DNA of 64,000 nt from Clostridioides difficile (GCA_012955965.1 JABBZI010000014.1:1-64000); one strand, 5' to 3'; numbered from the stretch's first letter, positions 53,593 through 62,636 are shown. The notes: a model not told the origin generated them from the letters alone. A program made the numbers and translations.

Positions 53593-54735
53593 CTATCCTA
53601 GTACTGCTCTTGAAATAACAACCTTGTGTATTTCTGAAGTACCTTCATAAATTTCTGTTATCTTAGCATCTCTGTACATTCTTTCTAATGGATAATCTTT
53701 CATATATCCATATCCTCCATGGATTTGAAGAGCTAGGTTTGTAACTTCTCTTGCAGTACGTGATGCATTGTATTTTGCCATGGCAGCTTCTTTAGTGTGT
53801 TTTTCTCCTCTAGCCTTCAAGTCTGCAGCATAATATACTAACAACTTTGCTGATTCCACCATAGTAGCCATATCTGCTATATACCATTGAATACCTTGTA
53901 AAGCTGAAATTGGCTTACCAAATTGAACTCTTTCTTTAGAATATTTGATACTTTCTTCTAAAGCACCTTCAGCAATTCCTATAGCTTGAGCTCCAACTCC
54001 AATTCTTGCCCCATCTAGACAAGTCATAGCTATATTAAAGCCTTTTCCTTCTTTTCCTAATAGGTTACACTTTGGAACTCTACAGTTATCAAATATTAAC
54101 TCTGCAGTTTCTGAACCATGAATGCCCATTTTTTCTTCAATTTTTCCTATTGAAAAACCTGGAGTACATTTGTCAACTATGATAGCAGACATTCCCTTTA
54201 TTCCCTTTGATGGTTCTGTCAATGCAAATATTATTAATGATTCTGCTTGACCTCCACCAGAAATAAAGCATTTAGTCCCATTTAAAACATATTCATCTGT
54301 TGTTTCATCAATAATTGCAGTTGTCGCAGCTCTTGCGGCATCTGAACCAGCATTAGGCTCAGTTAAAGCAAAAGCTCCTACACACCCGCCTTCAGCCATC
54401 ATTGGAAGGTATTTCTTCTTTTGTTCTTCCGTACCAAATTTCAAAATAGCTTGAGCATATATTGTATGTATTGATAATATTGCTGCAGATGATGCACATT
54501 TTTTGGCAACCTCATTGACTACAATTACCTTTTCTATATCTGCTCCACCAGAACCACCATATTCCACAGGTGTACCAATACCATTAAATCCTATTTTAGC
54601 CATTTTGCTAAAAAGTTCTCTTGGGAAAATGCCAGTTTTATCTGTTTCTGCAGCTATTGGTGCTATTTCATTCTCTGCAAATTCTTTTGCTACTCTTTGA
54701 AGCATTAATTGTGCTTCTGTTAATCTAAAATCCAT
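53593..54735 (-). CDS. Acyl-CoA dehydrogenase / enoyl-CoA reductase
   Basis: A 380-residue FAD flavoenzyme of the acyl-CoA dehydrogenase family. FAD-binding CVGAFALTEPNAGSDAARAA and TKCFISGGGQAE; the catalytic base Glu is present in TEIYEGTSEIHKVV. Upstream neighbours are a CaiB-type CoA-transferase and crotonase, downstream EtfBA. In the E. coli carnitine set (CaiA with FixAB) the analogous enzyme reduces an enoyl-CoA, using Etf as donor; here the reduction is likewise plausible as an electron sink. Substrate chain length cannot be told from the sequence. Confidence 0.93.
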   Translation of the reverse strand: MDFRLTEAQLMLQRVAKEFAENEIAPIAAETDKTGIFPRELFSKMAKIGFNGIGTPVEYGGSGGADIEKVIVVNEVAKKCASSAAILSIHTIYAQAILKFGTEEQKKKYLPMMAEGGCVGAFALTEPNAGSDAARAATTAIIDETTDEYVLNGTKCFISGGGQAESLIIFALTEPSKGIKGMSAIIVDKCTPGFSIGKIEEKMGIHGSETAELIFDNCRVPKCNLLGKEGKGFNIAMTCLDGARIGVGAQAIGIAEGALEESIKYSKERVQFGKPISALQGIQWYIADMATMVESAKLLVYYAADLKARGEKHTKEAAMAKYNASRTAREVTNLALQIHGGYGYMKDYPLERMYRDAKITEIYEGTSEIHKVVISRAVLG

Positions 54736-54753
54736 AAAATTTCCTCCTATTTA

Positions 54754-55986
54754 TTAACATACTTCATATGTTCCTTTATTCATTGCTACAATTCCAGACT
54801 CAATTAGAACTTCTATATCAGAATCACTGTAGCCAAGTTCTCTCAATATCTCATCTGAATGTTCTCCTATAAGTGGAGCATCACAAGTCATATTAACTTC
54901 AATATTTCCAAACTTAACTGGAGTAGATGCAAGCATTGTTTTATTTCCATTTTTACTTGTATGTTCATATATATAGTTATTAGCAATAGCCTGTTCATCA
55001 GTTACTACATCATTAACATGTTGAATTCTTTCATGGGCTATATCAGCATTAGTAAGTTTTTCAACCATCTCATTTTGAGTAAATTTTGCAAATTCAACAT
55101 CTAAAATATTAATAAGCTCTGTAGCATTTTTCTTACTTTCTATTGAAGATGCAAATTTTTCTTCTTTTATCAAATCTTCTCTTCCAAATAATCTACAAAG
55201 TTCCTCAAAATATCTTTCATGCTCTAGGATACTTAAGAATATCCACTTTCCATCCTTACAACGATAAGAATTTATTACTGGAGAAATGGCATTCTTTCTA
55301 GTTTTTGGATACTCATCACTAAACTGTGTAGATGCCAATAAAGATGATGCATTCCATATTGCTTGTCCAAACAAAGATGCCATTACCTTTTGACCTTTTC
55401 CAGTCTTAGATTGTTGGTATAAAGCTGCACATATACCTCCAGATAAACTACAAGAAGTTGTGGCATCTCCAAAAGCTATAGGTGGGTTTATTGGGCTTGT
55501 ATCCTTCTCTGCTATATCAATCATAGCTCCACTCCTTGCCCAAAAGGCAACTGTATCAAATCCTGCATTATCCTTAGCAGGTCCAAAATCTCCAAAACCA
55601 TTTATTTGTCCCCAAATAAGATGTGGATGTTTTTTACTTAATGATTCATAGTCGAGGCCTAGCCTTTTTAATGCTCCTGTTCTATAGCTTGATACAAACA
55701 CATTTGCTTCACTTAAAAGCTTATCCATAATTTCAATTCCAGCTTCACTCTTAAGATTTATAGACAGGCCTCTTTTATTTGAATTATATGTACTGTAAAA
55801 AGGATTATTATAATCATCTATTGGCATTGTCATTGTTGCCCCTGTCTTTCTTCCTGGGTCTCCAAAACTTGGCTCTACCTTAATAACATCAGCACCCCAG
55901 TCAGCTAATATTTTAGAAGTTCCTGGACCTGCTACAAAATATGTTAAGTCAATCACCTTAACACCTTCTAATGGTTTATTTAACAC
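54754..55986 (-). CDS. CaiB/BaiF (family III) CoA-transferase
   Basis: A 410-residue cytoplasmic CoA-transferase. Start is GTG 55986, eight bases after AAGGAGG. N-terminus VKVIDLTYFVAGPGTSKILADWGADVIKVEP matches family III; the catalytic Asp lies in PIAFGDATTSCSLSGG. Within the sigma-54 operon it sits between the GntP permease and the acyl-CoA dehydrogenase, as CaiB does in carnitine metabolism, and would load CoA onto the imported acid. The substrate is unknown; a similar paralogue lies in the next operon. Confidence 0.93.
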   Translation of the reverse strand: MLNKPLEGVKVIDLTYFVAGPGTSKILADWGADVIKVEPSFGDPGRKTGATMTMPIDDYNNPFYSTYNSNKRGLSINLKSEAGIEIMDKLLSEANVFVSSYRTGALKRLGLDYESLSKKHPHLIWGQINGFGDFGPAKDNAGFDTVAFWARSGAMIDIAEKDTSPINPPIAFGDATTSCSLSGGICAALYQQSKTGKGQKVMASLFGQAIWNASSLLASTQFSDEYPKTRKNAISPVINSYRCKDGKWIFLSILEHERYFEELCRLFGREDLIKEEKFASSIESKKNATELINILDVEFAKFTQNEMVEKLTNADIAHERIQHVNDVVTDEQAIANNYIYEHTSKNGNKTMLASTPVKFGNIEVNMTCDAPLIGEHSDEILRELGYSDSDIEVLIESGIVAMNKGTYEVC

Positions 55987-56116
55987 TTTTAATTCCTCCT
56001 TATACTGTCAATTTGGTATTTTAAATATTGTATTTATAGTATTAAAGCATAAAATTTATTGTGCATATTTTGAAAATTAATCTTACAATATCAAAATATA
56101 ATTTATATTTTTTCTG

Positions 56117-57457
56117 TTATGGTAATCCTGGGAACATCGTAAACATAAGAACTGCTACTACAGTTCCAATAATTGGAGTTAAAACAGTTACCCAGAATAT
56201 TGGCATATAAGCATCCTTATGTGACTCTTTACATAGACCATTTGTTACAGTAACGATATATCCGTTATGAGGAAGTGAATCTAATGCTGCTGATGAAATT
56301 GCCATAGTTCTAGTTAATGCCGCCGCAGAGACTCCCTTAGCTAAAAATACTGGTCCAAGAAGTGGAGCTGCAATTCCAAGTCCACCTGAAGCTGAACCAC
56401 ATATACCTGCAATAACTGTAGTTCCAACTGCAGCTCCTGCAATAGGAGGTCCAGGGATATTAGTCATAGCATTAACTATAAAGTCAAAACCAACTGCTGA
56501 TTTTACAACTGAACCAAATGCAACTACAGCACAAGTATTACATATTGCTACTACTGTAGTTTTACATGCATCACCAACATGTCCAACTATTTTGGAATTA
56601 TCTTGATATTTATTTAACAATAAATACACTAATAAAGCTCCAATAAATACTCCTACCTCAATTGGTACTATTGCTTGTCCATTAATTTTAACATTAATTA
56701 TTAATATAGATACTATTAATGGGATTAACGCAATTAAACCATTAGGACCATTTCCTCTCTTAGAATTAGTTGCTGCTACTTCATCAAATATATCTGATTC
56801 ATGTGCTATAAAATGCCCACCATTTGCCTTTTCTTTTGAGACCATTCTATATAAAATGATGCTTCCAACAACAAACATTACTGCACATGATACAAATCCA
56901 TTTACTGCACCAGCCATAATATCTGTTCCTAATGTTGAAGCTGGAACAATATTATGAATCTGAGGCGCTCCTGGTGCAACCATCGCAAAAGTTGAGCATC
57001 CAAAAGTCAAGGCTGCTGGTATAAATCGTCGTGGCAAATCAGCTTCTTTAAAGATTTCTAAAGCTATCGGAAACACTGCGAAACTTACAACGAAAACGCT
57101 TACTCCTCCATAAGCTAATATTCCACAAGCTATTGGAATAGAAAGTAATGCTTTATCTTTTCCAATCCATCTTACAATCATCTTAGCAATAGATTTTGCT
57201 CCTCCAGTAATCTCCATTACTTTTCCCATTAAAGTACCTGTTAGGAAAATAAAGAAGTTTGCCTGAAGAAATCCAACAAATCCTGTCATATAATCCACCT
57301 TAAGTGCATTATATACATTTAAATTTCCTGTTATAGCAACTAGTAGTGAACATACAATTGCTATTATAAAAATATTTACTCCCTTCATAACCATTACAAC
57401 TAGAAGGGATAGGGCTATAATAATCCCTATTAAACTTATAATTACTCCCGCATTCAT
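56117..57457 (-). CDS. GntP-family organic-acid permease
   Basis: A 446-residue inner-membrane transporter with about twelve to fourteen helices. Family features: AFGGVSVFVVSFAVFPIAL-type and GCSTFAMVAPGAPQIHNIVP (residues about 130-160), and the late GICGSASGGLGIAAPLLGPVF and PHNGYIVTVTNGLCKE. GntP proteins carry gluconate and related hydroxy acids by proton symport, and some carry 3-hydroxybutyrate. In this operon it would import the acid later activated by the CaiB-type enzyme. This differs from the BCCT carrier CaiT used for carnitine. Confidence 0.9.
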   Translation of the reverse strand: MNAGVIISLIGIIIALSLLVVMVMKGVNIFIIAIVCSLLVAITGNLNVYNALKVDYMTGFVGFLQANFFIFLTGTLMGKVMEITGGAKSIAKMIVRWIGKDKALLSIPIACGILAYGGVSVFVVSFAVFPIALEIFKEADLPRRFIPAALTFGCSTFAMVAPGAPQIHNIVPASTLGTDIMAGAVNGFVSCAVMFVVGSIILYRMVSKEKANGGHFIAHESDIFDEVAATNSKRGNGPNGLIALIPLIVSILIINVKINGQAIVPIEVGVFIGALLVYLLLNKYQDNSKIVGHVGDACKTTVVAICNTCAVVAFGSVVKSAVGFDFIVNAMTNIPGPPIAGAAVGTTVIAGICGSASGGLGIAAPLLGPVFLAKGVSAAALTRTMAISSAALDSLPHNGYIVTVTNGLCKESHKDAYMPIFWVTVLTPIIGTVVAVLMFTMFPGLP

Positions 57458-57551
57458 AAATTAACTCCTTTTAAAATTAAACTATATGTATTTTTTCACG
57501 AAATTTAGATTTTGAATATGTTCTACATTTGTTTCAATTTAGTTATAATAG

Positions 57552-58346
57552 CTACTTATTTTCAAAAACCGGTTTTCTCTTCTCTATAAAAGCATCCATT
57601 CCCTCTTGTTTATCTCTTGTAGCAAAAGTTAAACCTGCGATATCCTTCTCTAGTTCAAGAGCATTTTTTAAATCCATATCTATCCCCTTATTAATAACAA
57701 CTTTTGCATATCTTATTGCTATTGGTGCTTTTTCAACGATTTGGTTCATCATCTTCATTGCCTCTTCTAAAAGTACATCCCTTGGAACTACTTTATTAAC
57801 AAGACCAATTGATTTGGCCTCTTCTGCATTTACTTGCCTTCCTGTAAAAATTAATTCCTTGGCTATCCCAGTTCCAACAAGCCTTGATAATCTTTGAGTT
57901 CCTCCAAAACATGGAATAACTCCTAAATTAACTTCTGGTTGTCCAAATACAGCCTTTTCTGATGCAATTCTAATGTCACAACTCATAGCAAGTTCACATC
58001 CACCACCTAATGCATATCCATTAACTGCTGCTATTACTATTTTCTCAAGAGCTTCAATTTTATCAAAAACTCCTTGGGCATAACCTGCATACTTTCTGCC
58101 TTCTTCACTTTTATAGTTTTGCATCTGACGTATATCAGCTCCAGCTACAAAAACTTTCCCCTCTCCAGTAATAATAACTCCTAATATTTCCTCTTTTTCT
58201 GATACTACATCAATAACTTGAGATAATTCTCTAAGAGTATCATTATTAAGAGCATTTAAAGCCTTAGGTCTATTTATAGTAATAATACAGACTTTATCCT
58301 TAAGTTCCACCTTAAGATTTTTCAAGCTTTCCATTTCAAATCCCAT
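57552..58346 (-). CDS. Enoyl-CoA hydratase (crotonase family)
   Basis: A 264-residue crotonase-fold hydratase. Oxyanion-hole segments are AGADIRQMQ and GYALGGGCELAMSCD. Both catalytic Glu residues are present: one in FGQPEVNLGVIPCFGG and one in GTGIAKELIFTG. So reversible hydration of a 2-enoyl-CoA, or a CaiD-like crotonobetainyl-type hydration, is expected. It is the first gene after the sigma-54 promoter (ATG 58346 after GGGGGGA) and belongs to the CaiB-ACAD-Etf set. Confidence 0.92.
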   Translation of the reverse strand: MGFEMESLKNLKVELKDKVCIITINRPKALNALNNDTLRELSQVIDVVSEKEEILGVIITGEGKVFVAGADIRQMQNYKSEEGRKYAGYAQGVFDKIEALEKIVIAAVNGYALGGGCELAMSCDIRIASEKAVFGQPEVNLGVIPCFGGTQRLSRLVGTGIAKELIFTGRQVNAEEAKSIGLVNKVVPRDVLLEEAMKMMNQIVEKAPIAIRYAKVVINKGIDMDLKNALELEKDIAGLTFATRDKQEGMDAFIEKRKPVFENK

Positions 58347-58400
58347 CGTATTCCCCCCATTATATATTGTTATTTTTTCTACATTTCTTGTTAATATATA

Positions 58401-58419
58401 TTAGCAAGTTCTAAGCCAA
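58401..58419 (-). promoter_or_regulatory. Sigma-54 (-24/-12) promoter of the crotonase-Etf operon
   Basis: Minus strand TTGGCTTAGAACTTGCTAA, bases 58419 to 58401. GG (-24) and GC (-12) are 12 bases apart, the exact sigma-54 spacing, and the flanking TTGC is consensus. It lies 55 bases upstream of the first start codon. The activator is presumably the one encoded at 50284-51657. Confidence 0.85.
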
Positions 58420-58586
58420 CTTATATTAAATTTCATTATTTTCGTTAAAAAATTGTTTTTTTTAATGAAATAAACAAAATATACATAAATTTCACTAAAT
58501 TTTTAATAGTTTTTAACTTTAAACCTGCTAAAATTATAATTCATTAAAGAATTTTTCTTCAGTAAAATCCATAAAACAATATTTTT

Positions 58587-58654
58587 GTCTCATTTTCGAG
58601 AAAATACCCGAAAAATCTAGTCTCACTTTTGATAATATAGTCTCATTTTTGATA
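58587..58654 (-). promoter_or_regulatory. Three repeats forming a likely enhancer (UAS) for the sigma-54 activator
   Basis: GTCTCATTTTCGAGA (58587-58601), GTCTCACTTTTGATA (58620-58634), GTCTCATTTTTGATA (58640-58654): same 15-base element, spaced 33 and 20 bases (about three and two helical turns), 170-250 bases upstream of the -12 element. This is the normal location of activator binding sites. Confidence 0.75.
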
Positions 58655-58698
58655 TTTTACTATATATTTATCCCTATAATATAGATTTCTTAACAAAA

Positions 58699-58743
58699 AT
58701 AGAAAAAGCTACAAAGACTTAATGTCTAAATAGCTTTTTCTAT
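58699..58743 (-). terminator. Terminator of the HMG-lyase operon
   Basis: ATAGAAAAAGCTA (58699-58711) pairs exactly with TAGCTTTTTCTAT (58731-58743), then a T run on the minus strand. It separates the two CoA operons. Confidence 0.85.
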
Positions 58744-58905
58744 ATTAAATACTACTGCTAATTTTAGATTTAACTTACAATGTTGATTTAATCATTTCTT
58801 GATATTATTCTAAAATCTTTATGTATATTCATAAATACCTTAACAATAGATACATTGAATTGTTTTATAATTTCATTAATATTATCTCTATACTTTTCTC
58901 TAAAA

Positions 58906-60099
58906 TTAAATAACTCCACTCTCCTTTAAATCTTTTATTTTTTCACTATCCAAACCAAGCCAAGTACTATAAACCTCTTCATTATTTTCTCCTAAAGATG
59001 GTGCTGGTATATTAATTTGAGATTTTGTTGTCATCAACTTAACTGGATTTCCATTGACTCTCATATCTCCTATAATAGGATGTTTCATGTCTACAATCAT
59101 TTCCCTTGCTTTTGCAATGTGTTCATCTGTTGTGACATTGCCAAGATTATAAATAGGTGCAGCAGGAACTCCAGCCTCTGAGATTAAATCAACAGCTTCT
59201 TTTATTGTATATTTAACAGACCATTTTTCTATTTCTGGTTTAAGAGCCTTATGATGTTCACAACGATTAAGATTTGTTTTAAATCTTTCATCTGTTAAAA
59301 GCTCCTCTCTAAAAAGTACTTTTTTACACAATTTTTCAAACAATTTGTCATTACCACAGCCTATTACAAAGTTACCATCACTTGCCTTAAAAGAATCATA
59401 AGGATAAGCAGAAGCATATCTATTTCCCATAAGTTCAGGTTGACCTGAATCAAAATATCTTTGTATACCAGTCTCAAGAGATGATACAACTGAATCAACG
59501 AGGGAAACATCTACTCTTTGTCCTTTTCCAAATATCTTTCTAGCATTAAGTGCCATAAGTATACCAATAGTTAAATTCATACCTCCCAAGACATCTCCCA
59601 TAGCATTTCCTACTCTTGTTGGTTCTCCTCCTTCATTTCCTGTTATACTCATAAGTCCACCCATTGCTTGTGCAATAATATCATATCCTGGACGCTCTGA
59701 ATATGGACCATAACATCCAAAACCTGACACAGCTCCATAAATTATTTGATTATTAACTTTAGACAATTCATCATAGCCAAGTCCTAACTTTTCCATTACA
59801 CCTGGTCTATAATTTTCCACCACGACATCAGCCTCTTTTACCATTTCTAAAAATATATTTTTACCTTCTTCTGATTTAAGATTTAAAGTCACACCTTTCT
59901 TATTTCTATTTATATTTGCATAATACAAACTTTCTCCATTTACAAAAGGCCCAAATTTTCTTGTATCATCACCTTTTTTTGGTACTTCTATTTTTATGAC
60001 CTGTGCCCCAAAATCAGCCAACATCATTGTACAATATGGTCCTGCAAGGACTCTAGTAAGATCAAGTACTTTTATATTGCTTAATGCTCCTTTTTTCAT
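58906..60099 (-). CDS. CaiB/BaiF (family III) CoA-transferase, second operon
   Basis: A 397-residue CoA-transferase closely related in layout to the one at 54754. N-terminus IKVLDLTRVLAGPYCTMMLADFGAQVIKIE; catalytic Asp in NAMGDVLGGMNLT. Starts after GGAGGT. It lies downstream of the MatC-type carrier and HMG-CoA-lyase-type gene in an operon with its own LacI regulator, so it probably moves CoA from acetyl-CoA, succinyl-CoA or acetoacetyl-CoA to the imported dicarboxylate. Confidence 0.93.
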   Translation of the reverse strand: MKKGALSNIKVLDLTRVLAGPYCTMMLADFGAQVIKIEVPKKGDDTRKFGPFVNGESLYYANINRNKKGVTLNLKSEEGKNIFLEMVKEADVVVENYRPGVMEKLGLGYDELSKVNNQIIYGAVSGFGCYGPYSERPGYDIIAQAMGGLMSITGNEGGEPTRVGNAMGDVLGGMNLTIGILMALNARKIFGKGQRVDVSLVDSVVSSLETGIQRYFDSGQPELMGNRYASAYPYDSFKASDGNFVIGCGNDKLFEKLCKKVLFREELLTDERFKTNLNRCEHHKALKPEIEKWSVKYTIKEAVDLISEAGVPAAPIYNLGNVTTDEHIAKAREMIVDMKHPIIGDMRVNGNPVKLMTTKSQINIPAPSLGENNEEVYSTWLGLDSEKIKDLKESGVI

Positions 60100-60175
60100 A
60101 TCTATACCTCCAATTTATATTATATTACTCAATATTAAAAGTTAAGTTTAATAACAAATTCCTCAATTATTGAAA

Positions 60176-61438
60176 TTAATGCATTATATGTGCTATTACA
60201 TTAAAGAATAAAACTGATACTACTGCAATAACCAGTAATCCAACTGCACTCATAATGAAAAGTTGAACAAATACCTTATTTTGTTCTTCTTTATTGAAAT
60301 CTTTCTTACTTGACCCCATTGCTGCTAGAATCAATGCACCACCAGTAGAAAGTGGACTTACTCCAGCAAGAGAACCTCCTACACCGACTGCTGCAATAAG
60401 TGCTATTGGGTCTACTCCTCCAACTGATTTAGCTATATCAACACACATAGGCATCATAGTTGGATACACTACTGCTAATGCTGAACTTACCATAGACATA
60501 AGTCCTGCTGAAATACTCATAATTGGAGTAGCTGTTTTACTATTCATTAGTGATGATAATGCATTACTCATCAAGTCAATACCTCCTGCTGCATCTACAA
60601 TTGTCATCATTGCTCCCACTCCAAGGACCATTACTATTGTACTCCATGGAATTGCCTTAATACATTCTCCATCTTCAGCGATATTGAAAAGAAGAAGTAC
60701 AGCTGAAACTGAAAAAGCAGCAAGCCCAACATTCATATCGAAAAATATAATAAAAGCAATCATGACTACTATACTTATAAGAGAAATTATTTGCTTTACA
60801 TTAAACTTTTCTATACTCTTACTATCTATAATATTTATAGGTTTTTTAAGTTTATATCCTTTAAAAATTATGAACAATACTATTGAAAATACAATCGTTG
60901 ATAAGGTCTGACATGCTAAAATAGTAGGCATGACATTTTCAATTCCGACATTCCCTGCAACAGTTGTTATGATTTGACCTTCAGGAGTAATAGGTGTCAT
61001 ACGACCTGCCATTAATCCACATTCGCCTATAAGTGCAAGCATTACAGGATTATAACCAACAGTTATTGCTACTGGAACAGCCATTGCTGGAATTATCGCA
61101 AGTGCTGGAATTGCACCTGGACCTACACCTGCAACAATAAATCCTGCAATAAAAACTGCTATTGGAATAAGCCAAACTCGCTTACCAGAAATAGCAACTA
61201 TTTTTTCTGCAACTAATTTTAATGCTCCAGTTGAATTTACTATTGCAAAAAGTAGTGTTATTCCAACAAGTGTTGTAAACATTGAGTTACTTATTGCTCC
61301 ATAAAGCTCTTTTTCATCCATACCAAATATTCTAACCGCTATTACACCAACAGCTAAAGCTAAAATACCCGCATTATTCTTACGTACAAAGGCTAGTACA
61401 ATAACACCTAAAAACAAAATTAAAGCTATAATATCCAT
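60176..61438 (-). CDS. MatC-type dicarboxylate carrier
   Basis: A 420-residue inner-membrane protein, about twelve helices, resembling the MatC (malonate/dicarboxylate carrier) and SLC13-like group. Features: a short N-terminal MatC-like domain, AGVGPGAIPALAIIPAMAVPVA, GLMAGRMTPITPEGQII and a mirrored second half with VSSALAVVYPTMMPM and GVGGSLAGVSPLSTGGALIL. Loops rich in Ser/Gly/Thr near the discontinuous helices fit anion binding. Lies between the HMG-lyase-type enzyme and a CoA-transferase, so it is likely to import the operon's dicarboxylate substrate. Confidence 0.85.
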   Translation of the reverse strand: MDIIALILFLGVIVLAFVRKNNAGILALAVGVIAVRIFGMDEKELYGAISNSMFTTLVGITLLFAIVNSTGALKLVAEKIVAISGKRVWLIPIAVFIAGFIVAGVGPGAIPALAIIPAMAVPVAITVGYNPVMLALIGECGLMAGRMTPITPEGQIITTVAGNVGIENVMPTILACQTLSTIVFSIVLFIIFKGYKLKKPINIIDSKSIEKFNVKQIISLISIVVMIAFIIFFDMNVGLAAFSVSAVLLLFNIAEDGECIKAIPWSTIVMVLGVGAMMTIVDAAGGIDLMSNALSSLMNSKTATPIMSISAGLMSMVSSALAVVYPTMMPMCVDIAKSVGGVDPIALIAAVGVGGSLAGVSPLSTGGALILAAMGSSKKDFNKEEQNKVFVQLFIMSAVGLLVIAVVSVLFFNVIAHIMH

Positions 61439-61484
61439 ATTATCCTCCCCAAATCAGTTATTTTTTTAATACCCATTTTATTAA

Positions 61485-62390
61485 TTAAGATAATTGACAA
61501 CTAGAAATTCCAGATTTTATATTTACATGATGACCACTATATACTCCCTCTACAAAACTCTTTTGATACTTAGATAATTCGAGAAGTTTGTTAAAATCTA
61601 CTCCTGTGTCATATCCCATACGTTCAAGCATATACACCAAATCTTCAGTTGCAGTATTACCAGATGCACCAGGTGCAAAAGGGCAACCTCCTAAACCACC
61701 AAGTGTAGATTGAACAGTAGTAATACCAGACTCAATAGCAGCAAGAGTATTAACCATCCCCATATTTCTAGTATCATGTATATGTACCTGCAATCTACAT
61801 TCTGGTAATGCATCAACTAATGCGCAAATAGTCTCTCTAACTTGTTTAGGGTCAGCGATACCTATAGTATCGGCTAAGTTCATCTCTCTGACACCGTTTT
61901 CCCAAAGGCATTTGCTAAATGCTACCACATCCTCTATCTTTGGTATTCCTTCAAAAGGGCATCCAAACACTGTAGCTATTCCAACACATATATTCATTTC
62001 AGGATAGGAATCTATTATTTTTTTGAGTTCAGCAATAGATTCTTCATGAGTTCGATTTATATTTTTCTTATTATGCGTTTCACTCAAGGAGATAACATAA
62101 GATATATCTTTTATTCCATTATCCCATGCAAGCTTAGCTCCATATAAATTTGGAACTAATGCATAAAGCTTTACATCAGGATAATTTTTTACACAGTAGG
62201 TTGCTATTTCTTTTGCATCCTTCATCTGAGGAATGGCTTTTGGACTTACAAATGAACTAATTTCTAATTCTTTAATACCAGCGTTAACAAGACCATCAAT
62301 AATTTTTAGTTTTTTATCTGTATCTAGGAATTCTTTCAGATTTTGAAATCCATCTCTTGGACCAACTTCAAGTATATTTATTTTACTCAT
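61485..62390 (-). CDS. HMG-CoA-lyase-family enzyme
   Basis: A 301-residue DRE-TIM lyase of the hydroxymethylglutaryl-CoA lyase family. Start ATG 62390 after AAAGGGGG; 14 upstream codons are rejected. Active site is intact: EVGPRDGFQN (Arg-Asp), QVHIHDTRNMGMVN (the metal-binding HxH), and the catalytic Cys in LGGCPFAPGASGN. It would split 3-hydroxy-3-methylglutaryl-CoA to acetyl-CoA and acetoacetate. Relatives cleave other acyl-CoAs, so substrate rests on context. First gene of the operon with MatC carrier and CoA-transferase. Confidence 0.9.
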   Translation of the reverse strand: MSKINILEVGPRDGFQNLKEFLDTDKKLKIIDGLVNAGIKELEISSFVSPKAIPQMKDAKEIATYCVKNYPDVKLYALVPNLYGAKLAWDNGIKDISYVISLSETHNKKNINRTHEESIAELKKIIDSYPEMNICVGIATVFGCPFEGIPKIEDVVAFSKCLWENGVREMNLADTIGIADPKQVRETICALVDALPECRLQVHIHDTRNMGMVNTLAAIESGITTVQSTLGGLGGCPFAPGASGNTATEDLVYMLERMGYDTGVDFNKLLELSKYQKSFVEGVYSGHHVNIKSGISSCQLS

Positions 62391-62410
62391 CTCTTTGCCC
62401 CCTTTATTTA

Positions 62411-62445
62411 CAGTAACATAACAAGCTAGCATTGTTATGTTACTG
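62411..62445 (-). other. 14-bp hairpin in the leader of the HMG-lyase operon
   Basis: CAGTAACATAACAA (62411-62424) pairs exactly with TTGTTATGTTACTG (62432-62445), loop GCTAGCA. It sits about 20 bases upstream of the start codon on the RNA, between the promoter and the ribosome site, and touches an operator. No U tract on the minus strand; mRNA stability or translation control is likely. Confidence 0.65.
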
Positions 62446-62520
62446 CTTAATATTGCTTAATTTTCACTTATTATAAGCTTGTTTAAGCACATTATAATCT
62501 TATATGTTCAGTTTTGTCAA
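62444..62520 (-). promoter_or_regulatory. Promoter and two LacI-type operators of the HMG-lyase operon
   Basis: Minus strand: -35 TTGACA (62515-62520), 18-base spacer, -10 TATAAT (62491-62496). Operator 1, TGCTTAAACAAGCTTA on the minus strand (62474-62489), lies directly over the start of transcription. Operator 3, TGCTTAATATTGCTTA on the plus strand (62444-62459), lies in the leader. Both match the 16-base element found before the LacI gene. Confidence 0.8.
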
Positions 62521-62583
62521 CACAATAAATACATTTTAATATTTATTTATTTTCACTTATTAGGATTTGTATATTGTAGAATA

Positions 62584-62636
62584 TTGTTCTTTGATTAGAT
62601 GTATGCTAAGATAATAAATGTAAGCAAGTTTAAGCA
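62584..62636 (+). promoter_or_regulatory. Promoter and operator of the LacI-family gene
   Basis: -35 TTGTTC (62584-62589), 17-base spacer, -10 TAAGAT (62607-62612). Operator 2 (minus-strand TGCTTAAACTTGCTTA, 62621-62636) covers the start of the transcript and matches operator 1 in 14 of 16 positions. This implies autorepression. Confidence 0.72.

Noticed and set aside
51755-58346. True carnitine operon
   Set aside because: Enzyme types agree with CaiABD-FixAB, but there is no BCCT carrier, no CaiC or CaiE and no FixC or FixX; a GntP permease suggests a simple organic acid.
60294-60911. 205-residue open frame antisense to the MatC-type carrier
   Set aside because: Lies wholly inside a well-supported transporter gene on the other strand; Ile/Thr/Pro-rich composition is the mirror of the membrane protein.
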